Of a stretch of 64,000 bases of DNA, positions 51,990-60,585 are shown in pieces. The DNA comes from JANNYA01 sp031409855 (GTDB taxonomy: Bacteria > Pseudomonadota > Gammaproteobacteria > Xanthomonadales > SZUA-5), in NCBI GenBank assembly GCA_031409855.1, contig JANNYA010000199.1, positions 28,013 through 92,012 of the forward strand, in the 5' to 3' direction. The position numbers and the translations under genes were made by a program. Numbering within the stretch: position 1 is the first letter of the stretch; each line of letters starts with the position of its first letter. Under the pieces are notes generated by a model that was not told the origin of the DNA, did not search any database, and saw only the letters and a list, made by a program, of their open reading frames with translations.

Positions 51990-53238
51990 ACAAAGTTGCG
52001 CGGCCACTGTGCCCAAAAATTCTAATTGTCGTTCTTGCAAAAGTGCGAAGCTCTTCGCAATTCTTTCATTGGGAAATTTGCCTTTAGCTAATTCACTGCT
52101 CAATCGCGGTGACGATTATAAAAATGAACAGCACTTCCCGTTGGATTTGGTGCTATGCGCAGATTGTTCATTGGTTCAAATTACTGAGACTGTTGATCCT
52201 AAAATACTTTTTGGCGAGTATTTATATTTCTCCAGTTTTTCCGAAACTATGGTCACCCATGCGTTAACCATTGTCGAGCGATGTATCGTAACAAAGAAAT
52301 TAGGCGCGCAATCCTTAGCAATGGAAATTGCAAGTAACGATGGGTACTTACTGCAACACTATGTTGAACGTGGGATCCCGGTTTTAGGTATCGAGCCTGC
52401 GAAAAACATAGCGCAAGTTGCGAATGAGAAAGGCATCAAGACAAAAAATGATTTTTTCGGCCGAGCTTGCGCGCAGCACCTTGCAGATGAAGGGATATTT
52501 GCCGATGTTATTCACGCCAACAACGTACTGGCGCATGTCGCGGAGTTAAATGGCGTTATTTCGGGATTTAAGCTTATATTAAAACCCGACGGGCGAATCA
52601 TATGTGAGTCCCCCTATGTAAAAGATATGATAGATCACCTGGAATTCGATACTATATATCATGAGCACCTATGCTATTATTCCCTTACTGCTCTAGTTAA
52701 GTTGTTCGATATGCATGACTTGGAAATCGTTGATGTTGAACGGCTCTCAATTCATGGTGGAACATTGCGGATATTTGCAGCGCATAAAGGTTTTGTTTCG
52801 CCAAGTGCCAATGTAGTGGAATTGCTCAGTGAGGAAAAAAATTGGGGCGTGTGCGAGCTACGTGGCTATTCTGATTTTGCGCGACGAGTAGAGTCATTGC
52901 AGGTGGATTTATTAAATCTGTTAAATGGGCTTAAAGCGCAGGGAAAGCGCATCGCAGCTTATGGTGCCTCGGCAAAGGGTTCAACACTTATGAATACCTT
53001 CGGCATTGATCAGAAAATTCTTGAGTTCGTGGTTGATCGAAGTACTGTTAAGCAGGGTCGATTTACTCCCGGGAATCATTTGGAAATACTGCCGCCGGCG
53101 GCGTTAATCGAGAAGAAAATCGATTATGCGCTATTATTGACCTGGAATTTTTCAGATGAGATCTTGCGCCAGCAAGCAGAATTTCGCACAAATGGCGGGA
53201 AATTCATTTTGCCACTGCCCGTTCCTAAAATAATTTAA
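51976..53238 (+). CDS. NDP-4-keto-6-deoxyhexose C-methyltransferase (TylC3/NovU type)
   Basis: 420 residues with the three-part layout of sugar C-methyltransferases. An N-terminal zinc-binding region has NCRSCKSAKLFAILSLGNLP plus LCADCSLVQI. The SAM domain has MEIASNDGYLLQHYVERGI, then PVLGIEPAKN. The C-terminal Methyltransf_14 region has IAAYGASAKGSTLMNTFGID. Homologues methylate C-3 of 4-keto sugars. The location after rfbF-rfbG, overlapping rfbG by 14 bp, points to CDP-4-keto-6-deoxyglucose as substrate (inference). Confidence 0.92.
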   Translation: MAFNKQSCAATVPKNSNCRSCKSAKLFAILSLGNLPLANSLLNRGDDYKNEQHFPLDLVLCADCSLVQITETVDPKILFGEYLYFSSFSETMVTHALTIVERCIVTKKLGAQSLAMEIASNDGYLLQHYVERGIPVLGIEPAKNIAQVANEKGIKTKNDFFGRACAQHLADEGIFADVIHANNVLAHVAELNGVISGFKLILKPDGRIICESPYVKDMIDHLEFDTIYHEHLCYYSLTALVKLFDMHDLEIVDVERLSIHGGTLRIFAAHKGFVSPSANVVELLSEEKNWGVCELRGYSDFARRVESLQVDLLNLLNGLKAQGKRIAAYGASAKGSTLMNTFGIDQKILEFVVDRSTVKQGRFTPGNHLEILPPAALIEKKIDYALLLTWNFSDEILRQQAEFRTNGGKFILPLPVPKII

Positions 53239-53245
53239 CGCATCA

Positions 53246-53794
53246 ATGAAGCTGGTTCCTTTACCTTTGGATGGCGCTTTTTTGCTGCGCCACACCCGTC
53301 ATGAGGATGAACGTGGATGGTTTATGCGGGAATTTTGTGTTCAGGCGTTGCACGAGCAAGGTTTGCACAGTGATTTCCCGCAGGGCAATTTATCAAGCAA
53401 CGTTAAAATTGGCACGCTACGCGGTATGCATTTTCAAGCGCAGCCGCACGAGGAAGTTAAGATTGTTCGCTGTATAGCCGGGAAAATTTTTGATGTGATC
53501 GTGGATTTGCGCGCGGACTCACCTCGGTGTGGCCAATGGTATGGGGTCGAATTATCGGCTGAATCTGGCGACGCCATATATATTCCTAAGGGCTTCGCTC
53601 ACGGCTTTCAGGCATTAAGCAATAATTCCGTATTACATTATCGAATGGGAACAAACTTTGCCGCCAATGCAGCGCAAGGTTTTCGTTATGATGACCCAAC
53701 CATCGGTATAAAGTGGCCCCTGCCCGCATGTGCTGTTAGTGAGCGTGATTTAAACTGGCCGGCGGTAAAACTTGGAGAATTACTTGACCACTGA
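53246..53794 (+). CDS. RmlC-like sugar epimerase with Tyr-to-Phe change at the catalytic site
   Basis: 182-residue cupin of the dTDP-4-dehydrorhamnose 3,5-epimerase family. The catalytic His is kept (GTLRGMHFQAQPHEEVK, His62), but the position of the catalytic Tyr holds Phe138 (MGTNFAANAAQGFRYDDP), established by gap-free alignment with the rfbC product in this window. It could therefore be a C-3-only epimerase, an isomerase or another variant. Seven bases after the C-methyltransferase gene. Confidence 0.87.
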   Translation: MKLVPLPLDGAFLLRHTRHEDERGWFMREFCVQALHEQGLHSDFPQGNLSSNVKIGTLRGMHFQAQPHEEVKIVRCIAGKIFDVIVDLRADSPRCGQWYGVELSAESGDAIYIPKGFAHGFQALSNNSVLHYRMGTNFAANAAQGFRYDDPTIGIKWPLPACAVSERDLNWPAVKLGELLDH

Positions 53795-54272
53795 GGCACA
53801 CGCAACCGCGCAAATATCGCCTCTGGCCGCTATTGATATCTCTAGCCGCGGAACTGATACCGTAGTCGGCGCGCACAGCGTTATTGACGCGTTTGTTCGA
53901 ATAAAGCATGTGGGTGGAAGCGGGCACATTCGGATTGGTAAAAATTGCCATATCAATTCGGGTTGCGTACTTTATTCCGGTAACGGAATTAACCTTGGTG
54001 ATGATGTTTTGATTGGGCCAAACTGTTCATTGGTTCCAGTCAATCACGCCACGGACCGCCACGATGTTTCCATTAGACTTCAAGGTTTTACGCCATCCAA
54101 GGGTGGAATAACGATCGAAAGCAATGTTTGGCTTGGCGCTGCAGTTACTGTGCTGGATGGTGTAACCATTCGCAGTGGTTGCGTCGTCGCTGCGAATGCA
54201 TTAGTTAATTCGAGTCTTGAGCAGCCTGGCATCTATGGCGGCGTCCCAGCGAAATTTATCAAAGGACGTTAG
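53784..54272 (+). CDS. Hexapeptide-repeat acyltransferase
   Basis: About 162 residues of left-handed beta-helix repeats (VVGAHSVIDAFVRIKHV, HIRIGKNCHINSGCVLYSG, INLGDDVLIGPNCSLVPVNH) with the C-terminal IRSGCVVAANALVNSSL, then YGGVPAKFIKGR, typical of sugar O-acetyltransferases. The best start is a TTG at 53784, preceded by GGAG and overlapping the upstream stop; another TTG lies at 53772. It probably acetylates the sugar or the polysaccharide. Confidence 0.88.
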   Translation: MTTEAHATAQISPLAAIDISSRGTDTVVGAHSVIDAFVRIKHVGGSGHIRIGKNCHINSGCVLYSGNGINLGDDVLIGPNCSLVPVNHATDRHDVSIRLQGFTPSKGGITIESNVWLGAAVTVLDGVTIRSGCVVAANALVNSSLEQPGIYGGVPAKFIKGR

Positions 54273-54274
54273 GA

Positions 54275-55090
54275 GTGTACACAATTGCTGGTGCTACTGG
54301 TTTTATTGGGCGCGCACTGGTGCATACTTTGCAAGCTCGTAATGCTCAGCTTCAAATCGCCGACCGGAATGAAGCCTTTGCATCTTCGAATAATTTTGGG
54401 CACCTTATTTATGCAATTGGGCTGACAGCAGATTTTCGTAGCCGCCCTTTTGAAACCATGCGTGCGCACGTCAGCAAAATTAACGATATTTTAGAAAAAA
54501 CGACCTTCGACTCGTTTCTATTGATGTCTTCAACGCGGATATATGGCAAAAGTAGCGATGGTAAAGAAATTACGCCATTAGTAGTTGATGCGGCAGACCC
54601 TAGTGATTTGTACAATATCAGTAAACTTGCGGGCGAATCGATATGCCTAAACTCCGGTCGAAAAAATGTGCGAGTCGCACGTTTATCAAACGTTATTGAT
54701 CCTGATTTTTCGTCGGGAAATTTTGTAGACCAACTTTTGACGGAAGCCCGCACAGGTAGGCTTGTATTGCGGTCAAAATCAGATTCTTCAAAGGATTACA
54801 TTCATCTTTCTGACGCCATACGCGCTTTGCTTTGGATTGTGGAGTTTGGTGCATCGTCGTCGATATACAACGTCGCATCAGGGTTTAATATAAAAACATC
54901 TGAAATTATTGCAGTTTTAGCAGGCCACTATAAATTTGACGTTGAAACAATTGAGGAGGCCGAAACACAAGAATTCCCGAAAATTTCCATCGGTAAACTC
55001 AACGCTATTGGCTATCACTCCAGTACAAATGTTCTAGAACAGCTCGGCGAATTTGTTAGCAGTTACTCTAATAGGAAAAATCATGCTTAA
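54275..55090 (+). CDS. NAD(P)-dependent sugar reductase/epimerase (extended SDR)
   Basis: 271 residues starting at GTG 54275 (TTAGGA upstream). TIAGATGFIGRALV and SDLYNISKLAGESI (catalytic Tyr-Lys) mark an extended SDR; FLLMSSTRIYGKSSDGKEIT fits the Ser site. As the last reductase-like gene in the CDP-sugar operon it is the probable C-4 ketoreductase completing the sugar, an inference. Base composition is relatively AT-rich. Overlaps the next gene by 8 bp. Confidence 0.85.
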   Translation: MYTIAGATGFIGRALVHTLQARNAQLQIADRNEAFASSNNFGHLIYAIGLTADFRSRPFETMRAHVSKINDILEKTTFDSFLLMSSTRIYGKSSDGKEITPLVVDAADPSDLYNISKLAGESICLNSGRKNVRVARLSNVIDPDFSSGNFVDQLLTEARTGRLVLRSKSDSSKDYIHLSDAIRALLWIVEFGASSSIYNVASGFNIKTSEIIAVLAGHYKFDVETIEEAETQEFPKISIGKLNAIGYHSSTNVLEQLGEFVSSYSNRKNHA

Positions 55091-55835
55091 GATAGATGAA
55101 GAACGCGCAATAATTTTTAAAGACAATGAGGAAATTGGCTTAGGCACACCAGAGGGATTTGAAATTTTATCAAATCTTTGGCTGCGCAGTGGTTGGGATG
55201 CAAAATATGTATATTCGTTTGCCTGGTTGGGTCGTCCAATAATTCAACTTCCAGAGGATATGATTAGAATTCAAGAGTTAATTTATGATATCAAGCCTGA
55301 CTTAATCATAGAGACTGGTGTTGCGCACGGTGGTTCATTGATATTTTATGCAAGCTTGTGCAAGGCTATGGAAAAGGGCAGGGTTGTCGGAATTGATATT
55401 GAAATTCGTGCACACAACCGGAAAGCTATTGAGGAGCATTTTCTCGGTAGTTTTATAACCCTTATCGAGGGTAGTTCGACTGCTGCTGAAACCGTCACTC
55501 AAACGGAAAAGCTGGTGCAAGGGTGTCAGACTGTGATGGTAATTCTTGACTCAAATCACAGTTATAGCCACGTTTTAAAAGAATTGGAGCTGTACAGCCC
55601 AATGGTTACTAAAAATTCCTATATTGTTGCAACGGACGGAATAATGGCATTTCTGAAAGGTGCGCCAAGAAGCCAGCCAGATTGGGATACTAACAACCCA
55701 AAAAATGCGGCGGAGGATTTCGCGAAGAAAAATCCTGGATATCAAATTATAGAGCCAGAATTTCCATTTAACGAAGGTGATATTAAAAAACGTGTGAGCT
55801 ACTGGCCATCTGCCTATATTAAAAAGCTTACGTAG
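55083..55835 (+). CDS. Cephalosporin hydroxylase-family (CmcI-like) methyltransferase
   Basis: 250 residues, ATG at 55083 with AGGAA upstream. LIIETGVAHGGSLIFYASLC, VVGIDIEIRAHNRKAIEEHF and VILDSNHSYSHVLKELELY are CmcI signatures; CmcI proteins are SAM-dependent O-methyltransferases despite the family name, seen often in O-antigen loci. Likely O-methylates a sugar hydroxyl. Last gene of the operon, followed 15 bp later by ypjD. Confidence 0.88.
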   Translation: MLKIDEERAIIFKDNEEIGLGTPEGFEILSNLWLRSGWDAKYVYSFAWLGRPIIQLPEDMIRIQELIYDIKPDLIIETGVAHGGSLIFYASLCKAMEKGRVVGIDIEIRAHNRKAIEEHFLGSFITLIEGSSTAAETVTQTEKLVQGCQTVMVILDSNHSYSHVLKELELYSPMVTKNSYIVATDGIMAFLKGAPRSQPDWDTNNPKNAAEDFAKKNPGYQIIEPEFPFNEGDIKKRVSYWPSAYIKKLT

Positions 55836-55850
55836 TCAGAACATTTTCCC

Positions 55851-56693
55851 ATGACCACACTCTTCGCAATCTTAGCTATTTTTGCCTACGCAGGCATTTG
55901 TTGGGCGATGTTCGCAGGCGCGGAGGCGGGCTATTTGGCGCTTAAAGATGCGGATGTTGCGCCTGAGCGGCGGCCGCTTTGGTTTTTTGGCGTTTGTGCG
56001 GCGGCCCTGCAGTGTGTGGGTTTGACATTGTCGGGTTTGGTGAATTTCTACGCTAGTTTGAGTTGGGTCAGTGCCTTGATGGCGATGCTGGCCAGTGCCA
56101 CTTTGCTGCGTACGGGCGAGCGGTTTTTGCCTTTGTTGAGTTTTATGATCGCGGTTCTGGCGATTTCGCTGCACTTACTGGTGGCGGGTGCAGTCAAACA
56201 GCTGGAGGGCTGGCAAATACAGCTGCACGCCAGCGTGGCGTTGTTGGCTTATGCGGCGCTGTCGCTGGCGGGTGCGCAGGCATGTCTGTTGTTGGTGGTT
56301 GAGCGGCGCTTGCGTAATCCACAGCGCAGTGGTGTGCACATGAATGTTTGGCACCAGTTTTGGCGTAAGTTTGGCGCTTGGTTGCCGCCGTTGAGCCGTT
56401 TGGAACGCCAGTTGTTCCAGCTGATTGGCGTGGGTTTTTTACTGCTGACACTGACTCTGCTCAGCGGCGGTTTGTTTATCTCGAACTGGTTTGCCCAGCA
56501 TTTGGTGCATAAAACGGTGTTAACGATTGCGGCATGGCTGGTTTTTGGCACGCTTTTGCTTGGCAACTGGCGTTTCGGTTGGCGTGGCCGTCAGGCGGCG
56601 ATGGCTACCCTGGTCGGCATGCTGCTGTTGGGATTGGCTTTTTTTGGCAGCAAGTTTGCTTTGGAAGTCGTGTTGAAGCGCGGGTTGGGTTGA
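55851..56693 (+). CDS. ypjD: Cytochrome c assembly-type membrane protein (YpjD/CcsA-like)
   Basis: 280-residue integral membrane protein of about eight helices. QIQLHASVALLAYAALSLAG contains the conserved His of the CcsA family, and NWFAQHLVHKTVLTIAAWLV the later His pair; LGNWRFGWRGRQAAMATLVG is typical of YpjD. Family link: cytochrome c biogenesis-like, of unclear substrate. It normally neighbours ffh; here 10 kb of polysaccharide genes lie between. Confidence 0.93.
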   Translation: MTTLFAILAIFAYAGICWAMFAGAEAGYLALKDADVAPERRPLWFFGVCAAALQCVGLTLSGLVNFYASLSWVSALMAMLASATLLRTGERFLPLLSFMIAVLAISLHLLVAGAVKQLEGWQIQLHASVALLAYAALSLAGAQACLLLVVERRLRNPQRSGVHMNVWHQFWRKFGAWLPPLSRLERQLFQLIGVGFLLLTLTLLSGGLFISNWFAQHLVHKTVLTIAAWLVFGTLLLGNWRFGWRGRQAAMATLVGMLLLGLAFFGSKFALEVVLKRGLG

Positions 56694-56753
56694 CGCGTTC
56701 CGAAGCCATTGCACAGTTTCAATACGAAACTGCGCAATGTCGCGGCCGTCGGT

Positions 56754-57926
56754 TTATTCAGCGCCGTCTTTGAAAAGCCGAAAATCACCGTCGGGCACTG
56801 GGAAGGTGCCGGTCATTTGCAACGTTGGCCCAACCGTTTTGCACACCATCGAGTCCTGCGGTGCAAAGCCGCCAGCGGGCAATGCCCAGTTATTTGCCGT
56901 GCTGTCACGTACCGAGGCACGGTAATAAAGCACCACATCCTTTCGGTCGATGTTTTCACTGTTGGCAAGCACCGATGCGTTCATTGCGCAGTCGCCAAGT
57001 AAATTATTGGTTCGATCAGAATACTCAGTCGGCTTGTAAACTGTGGCAATGACGTCAGCGGTGTGAAAATTTCGCCCCGATTGATTCGCGGAGTAAATGT
57101 TGTCGTTTGCACCAGGGGCGACGAGGTAGCCAAAGCCGGCGTAAGAATCGGTGACCGAAAAGGCAGGCCTGTCACGTACTGCGGCAAATTCTGTGGTTTG
57201 CGGTGTGCTATCAATATTAACTGAGTCGTTGCTCGCACCTTCGATGTCGAAATCAAAACGCCAATAATTTTGATGCCAGTGGGTGACGTTGTTGTAGGTG
57301 CCGTCGGAATTACCAAAGCCAAATTTGGTATCAATATTGCCGTTTGGTAAGAACTCATAGCGTGCGGTGTATTTGTACCAACCAGCGGTGTATTGATTGG
57401 TTAAGCGAAAGCCCATGTTAGCGGGCAGGTTTTCAATCGCGACGCCGCCAACGGGTGTGCAATCGGCGCCGGTGCGGCCTGCTTGTTGAAACGGGCAAGA
57501 GCCGTATGATGTGGTCGGTAAGTTCGATATGTCACAGCTGGTCGTGGCGGTAAAGTTAACCGGCGTGCCCAACACATTGCGAACGGCGGGTTCGGCAATA
57601 ATTGCGGAGTCTTCATCTTTCCAATCGCGGTAGCAATTGCCGCCCGCGCCGTCACGGTATTCGGCGAACAGCATGGGTGAATGCGCGCGCTTCATCACTA
57701 AAACGCCGCGAAAATGCACGTTGCGCAATTCCAAGCCGGAACCGCGTGGCCCGGAGGACTGCGAAGGTTTGACCCAACACAACTCCCACGTTGGATTGGC
57801 TGCCGACGGCCAGGAAACCTTGTTTTCCCCTGCGGCGAGGCTGCAGGTGGGTGAAAGCGCCATCGCGGTATTCAAACACAACAACCCGGCAACGGGCAGT
57901 AAACGAGCAAAAAATTTAGGGTTCAT
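56754..57926 (-). CDS. Exported copper amine oxidase-like protein (catalytic-domain half, altered cofactor site)
   Basis: 390 residues. ATG at 57926 (AGGAG ten bases upstream), signal peptide to about AMALSPT. The mature part resembles the C-terminal beta-sandwich of copper amine oxidases: GLELRNVHFRGVLVMKRAHS, CYRDWKDEDS, and an HxH metal-site pattern in VTHWHQNYWRFDFDIEG. At the position of the topaquinone Tyr motif (Asn-Tyr-Asp/Glu) there is Trp-Tyr-Lys (GWYKYTARYEF), so the cofactor environment may be altered. Several Cys suggest disulfides. Located 46 bp after a repeat that follows a lipoprotein gene resembling the N-terminal part of the same enzyme. The identification is tentative and was not confirmed by any search. 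Confidence 0.5.
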   Translation of the reverse strand: MNPKFFARLLPVAGLLCLNTAMALSPTCSLAAGENKVSWPSAANPTWELCWVKPSQSSGPRGSGLELRNVHFRGVLVMKRAHSPMLFAEYRDGAGGNCYRDWKDEDSAIIAEPAVRNVLGTPVNFTATTSCDISNLPTTSYGSCPFQQAGRTGADCTPVGGVAIENLPANMGFRLTNQYTAGWYKYTARYEFLPNGNIDTKFGFGNSDGTYNNVTHWHQNYWRFDFDIEGASNDSVNIDSTPQTTEFAAVRDRPAFSVTDSYAGFGYLVAPGANDNIYSANQSGRNFHTADVIATVYKPTEYSDRTNNLLGDCAMNASVLANSENIDRKDVVLYYRASVRDSTANNWALPAGGFAPQDSMVCKTVGPTLQMTGTFPVPDGDFRLFKDGAE

Positions 57927-57975
57927 ATCAAAGCGCTCCTGCGCGGGTGGATGGATTGGATTCACAACAATGTCT

Positions 57976-58032
57976 TAAAGAAACTTCGTTTCAGCTTTGC
58001 AATTTGTCCGTCTTTGGCGGATTGCTTCGCTC
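57976..58032. repeat. Dispersed repeat family D, inverted copy
   Basis: Inverted, slightly diverged copy of the 61-bp unit found in tandem at 49908-50029: AAGAAACTTCGTTTCAG then CCGTCTTTGGCGGATTGCTTCGC. It lies between the lipoprotein and amine-oxidase-like genes and may interrupt their operon. Confidence 0.8.
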
Positions 58033-58621
58033 ACTGCTTGAGCTTAGTTACAACGGCGCTTTCCCCACGATAATTCGCGTCAACGACGGCACCGCTAGCC
58101 AAATTGACGATCGCATGTGCAAGTGATTCTTCGCCGGTTTGACCGCCGGAAATAATGACGTGGATACAGCGGCTTTTAGCACCACACGCAGCATTCGCGG
58201 GGGTGCTAGCGATATCACGCGGATCTGTTTTGAGGGAAAATCCGCCATAAATGCGCGCGTCTGCGCGTTTTGCAAGGTTGCTTAGTGCTGGATGTTGGCG
58301 TACCAAATTAAAGGCGTATTCCAATTCGTTCGGTGTGGTTTCAAGCGTTAAATCGGGCTCGGCCTGCGCGCGAATGAGTTTGCCGTCCATGCTCGAGATG
58401 CGCTGCATGGCAACGCCCTGATCATAGTCCCAGCCGTATTGAACCTTTTGATATTCATCTCCGCGCTCAGTTTTAACGCTGTCGACATACTCCCGCACCA
58501 TGACGTAGCCAGAGGGGCGGGCAATGCCAGCGCTAAGTGCTTCGCTAGCAGTTCGATGCGCGCAGCCGGAAAACAGCGCGATTGTGCAACCAAATCCTAA
58601 CAAACTCGTCAATATTTTCAT
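58031..58621 (-). CDS. Lipoprotein resembling the N-terminal domain of copper amine oxidase
   Basis: 196 residues. Signal peptide ends at a lipobox, LFSGC. The mature region TTPNELEYAFNLVRQHPALS, then KRADARIYGGFSLKTDPRD and HAIVNLASGAVVDA follow the pattern of the small alpha/beta domains (N2/N3) that precede the catalytic part of copper amine oxidases. The gene overlaps the cytochrome stop by 4 bp (ATGA). Assignment from memory of the fold pattern, with moderate support. Confidence 0.5.
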   Translation of the reverse strand: MKILTSLLGFGCTIALFSGCAHRTASEALSAGIARPSGYVMVREYVDSVKTERGDEYQKVQYGWDYDQGVAMQRISSMDGKLIRAQAEPDLTLETTPNELEYAFNLVRQHPALSNLAKRADARIYGGFSLKTDPRDIASTPANAACGAKSRCIHVIISGGQTGEESLAHAIVNLASGAVVDANYRGESAVVTKLKQ

Positions 58622-60585
58622 CGTGTCGCTACGCTTGTTGCGGTGGCGCTGACCATACTGGCCGGAGCGCTTTTGCCATTATTTGTCCAGGCGTCAAACA
58701 TAAATTCGCCGCGCGTTTTGTCGGCAGGGCCGACGCTCCAGGTTCGATCACACATTTGATTCTCAGTTTGGAAATTACTGTTCACTGCCTCTGCTTTCAG
58801 AAATTCCGCATAGTCTTTGCTCATGACTTGGTGGCGTAAATTGGCCTGTACTTGGATTGGACGTACCGCATTTGCGGGAATAGCAATGGTGTAGGTCGTG
58901 ACATCGAAATTGACTAATTTCCCAGAGCCGGGTGCCGTTTCAGGGTAGCTGTAATTAACCGGCTGCGTATCAACGGCGCTGCCGCCGGTAAAGCCCAGCG
59001 GCGGAATCCGGTTGTCTTTAGCGATGCAGTTGTTTAGCACCATGTTGAACAGCTTACGGTTGGTAACATTTTCTTGCAGCACGCAAACGCCGGTATTGCC
59101 AAAGCGTTGCCAGACGCCTTGTAGGGTTTCATAAACCTTTAACTGATTGCCGGTGCTCAGCGTGGCGCTGGCGGGTTCATAGGCGCCTGATTCGAAAATA
59201 ATCGTGTTGTTGGCATCACGCGCAACCAGATTGATCCACATTCGACGGCCTTCACCGTAGCCCGCAGGCAGTTTATGGCCGGTCAAATTGGTGACTCTTA
59301 CGCTGGCGTTTAGCGTCGTGGCTGCTGGGCTGAGCGTTTGTAAGCTAAGCGCAATACGCGCGGAACGGTTGGTCAAATTATCATTGATAAAGGCCAAGGT
59401 GCGATCAAAGGCTGCTTCACGATCTAGCTGAGTGCCGTAAAGTGATTTGAGCACGCGCACCATAAAGCCATTTGCGCCCGCGAATTCATGTACGGCTAGG
59501 TTGTTAGTGCGCGTACCTGGGCCAGTCAATGAACAGGCGCGCGCCGTGGTTTGGGTCGAATTGCGCATATGGCAGGACTGGCAGGTTTCGCCAAATGCGC
59601 TGCCGGTCGAGGGGCCGGAATTCTCGGTGCCATCGCGAAATAGCGTGTCGCTGTAATCGCTTTTGAGCCATTCACTGTAGGTGCGATCCAATGGAAACGG
59701 CACGCCGGTATCGGTGCCGTTGTTCAAAATCAGCGTTTTTAGCGGCCCGTTGCTGGTGTCGGGGGTGCTGACATTGTGGCAAGTGCCGCAGTAGGCGCTG
59801 CCTTGGTACGAGCTATCTTGCTGCCAGCCATGCGGCGCATTGATAACCCCGGTTGGGGTGCTGTCCGGGTAGCGGTACGGGCCGCGTCGGCAGGGGCCAC
59901 CGGCATTTTGGCCGTTCGCGGTGCAATTTAAGGCGTCATCAAACCAGATATTGGCATTAAACGTCAGCACCGGCTGGCCAACCGGGCCAGTGGGTGCGAT
60001 GCGGTGGCAAAATTGGCAGCCTATGCCTGAATAATCATTGCCTTTGCCATCAAAATTGTCGTGATCACCCTGCAACAGGCAGCCATTCGCGCCGTTGACA
60101 AAGCCACCGTTGCCGTCCTTGCGCACGCGCCCGCTCAACCAAGCATTCGGTGCGTGGCAGCGAATGCAGTAATCGCCCACGCCGGGAACGTCCCGATTTG
60201 CTACATCAACCGCCGCCCAAAACATCGGGTCGCGTGCCGCGTTCGCCATCATGGAGCCCGACCACGTCGGATAAGCCATTTGCGTTTCGTCATTCGTGCT
60301 GCCGGTATGGCAGTTGCTGCAGGCCTCGTTGCCCTCGATGGCGGATAACAAGCCAGGCTGGGTGCCGTTCGGCGTGAAATCTAAGGTGCCAAAGCTTGCT
60401 TTCGGGCTTAGTGGCGATAATTTCAGCGGATTGTGTTGCCAGGGCGGCGCGGCTGCTACAAACGTAGTTGCATGCGTTCGGTTTTCACTATGATCAAACG
60501 CATACGATGTGAAGCTGAGACTAGTGAGTACGCAAGCCAACAGCGCGCAGTAAGACGGTGAAACAGCGGAGCAAGTTTTAATCAT
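58618..60585 (-). CDS. Periplasmic five-haem cytochrome c
   Basis: 655 residues. The ATG at 60585 begins a signal peptide (MIKTCSAVSPSYCALLACVL, ending SYAFDHS); a TTG at 60621 adds 12 residues and is less likely. Five CxxCH haem sites: ACSNCHTG, YCIRCHAP, GCQFCHRI, YCGTCHNV and TCQSCHMR, all in the first two thirds. The C-terminal third is beta-rich (VRVTNLTGHKLPAGYGEGRR). Multihaem c proteins carry electrons in the periplasm; the specific partner is unknown, but the next two genes encode amine-oxidase-like exported proteins. Confidence 0.9.
   Translation of the reverse strand: MIKTCSAVSPSYCALLACVLTSLSFTSYAFDHSENRTHATTFVAAAPPWQHNPLKLSPLSPKASFGTLDFTPNGTQPGLLSAIEGNEACSNCHTGSTNDETQMAYPTWSGSMMANAARDPMFWAAVDVANRDVPGVGDYCIRCHAPNAWLSGRVRKDGNGGFVNGANGCLLQGDHDNFDGKGNDYSGIGCQFCHRIAPTGPVGQPVLTFNANIWFDDALNCTANGQNAGGPCRRGPYRYPDSTPTGVINAPHGWQQDSSYQGSAYCGTCHNVSTPDTSNGPLKTLILNNGTDTGVPFPLDRTYSEWLKSDYSDTLFRDGTENSGPSTGSAFGETCQSCHMRNSTQTTARACSLTGPGTRTNNLAVHEFAGANGFMVRVLKSLYGTQLDREAAFDRTLAFINDNLTNRSARIALSLQTLSPAATTLNASVRVTNLTGHKLPAGYGEGRRMWINLVARDANNTIIFESGAYEPASATLSTGNQLKVYETLQGVWQRFGNTGVCVLQENVTNRKLFNMVLNNCIAKDNRIPPLGFTGGSAVDTQPVNYSYPETAPGSGKLVNFDVTTYTIAIPANAVRPIQVQANLRHQVMSKDYAEFLKAEAVNSNFQTENQMCDRTWSVGPADKTRGEFMFDAWTNNGKSAPASMVSATATSVATR

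Noticed and set aside
45500..55851. Prophage or integrative element
   Set aside because: No integrase, tRNA site, terminase, capsid or transposase gene is visible; contents are sugar biosynthesis and glycosyl transfer only.
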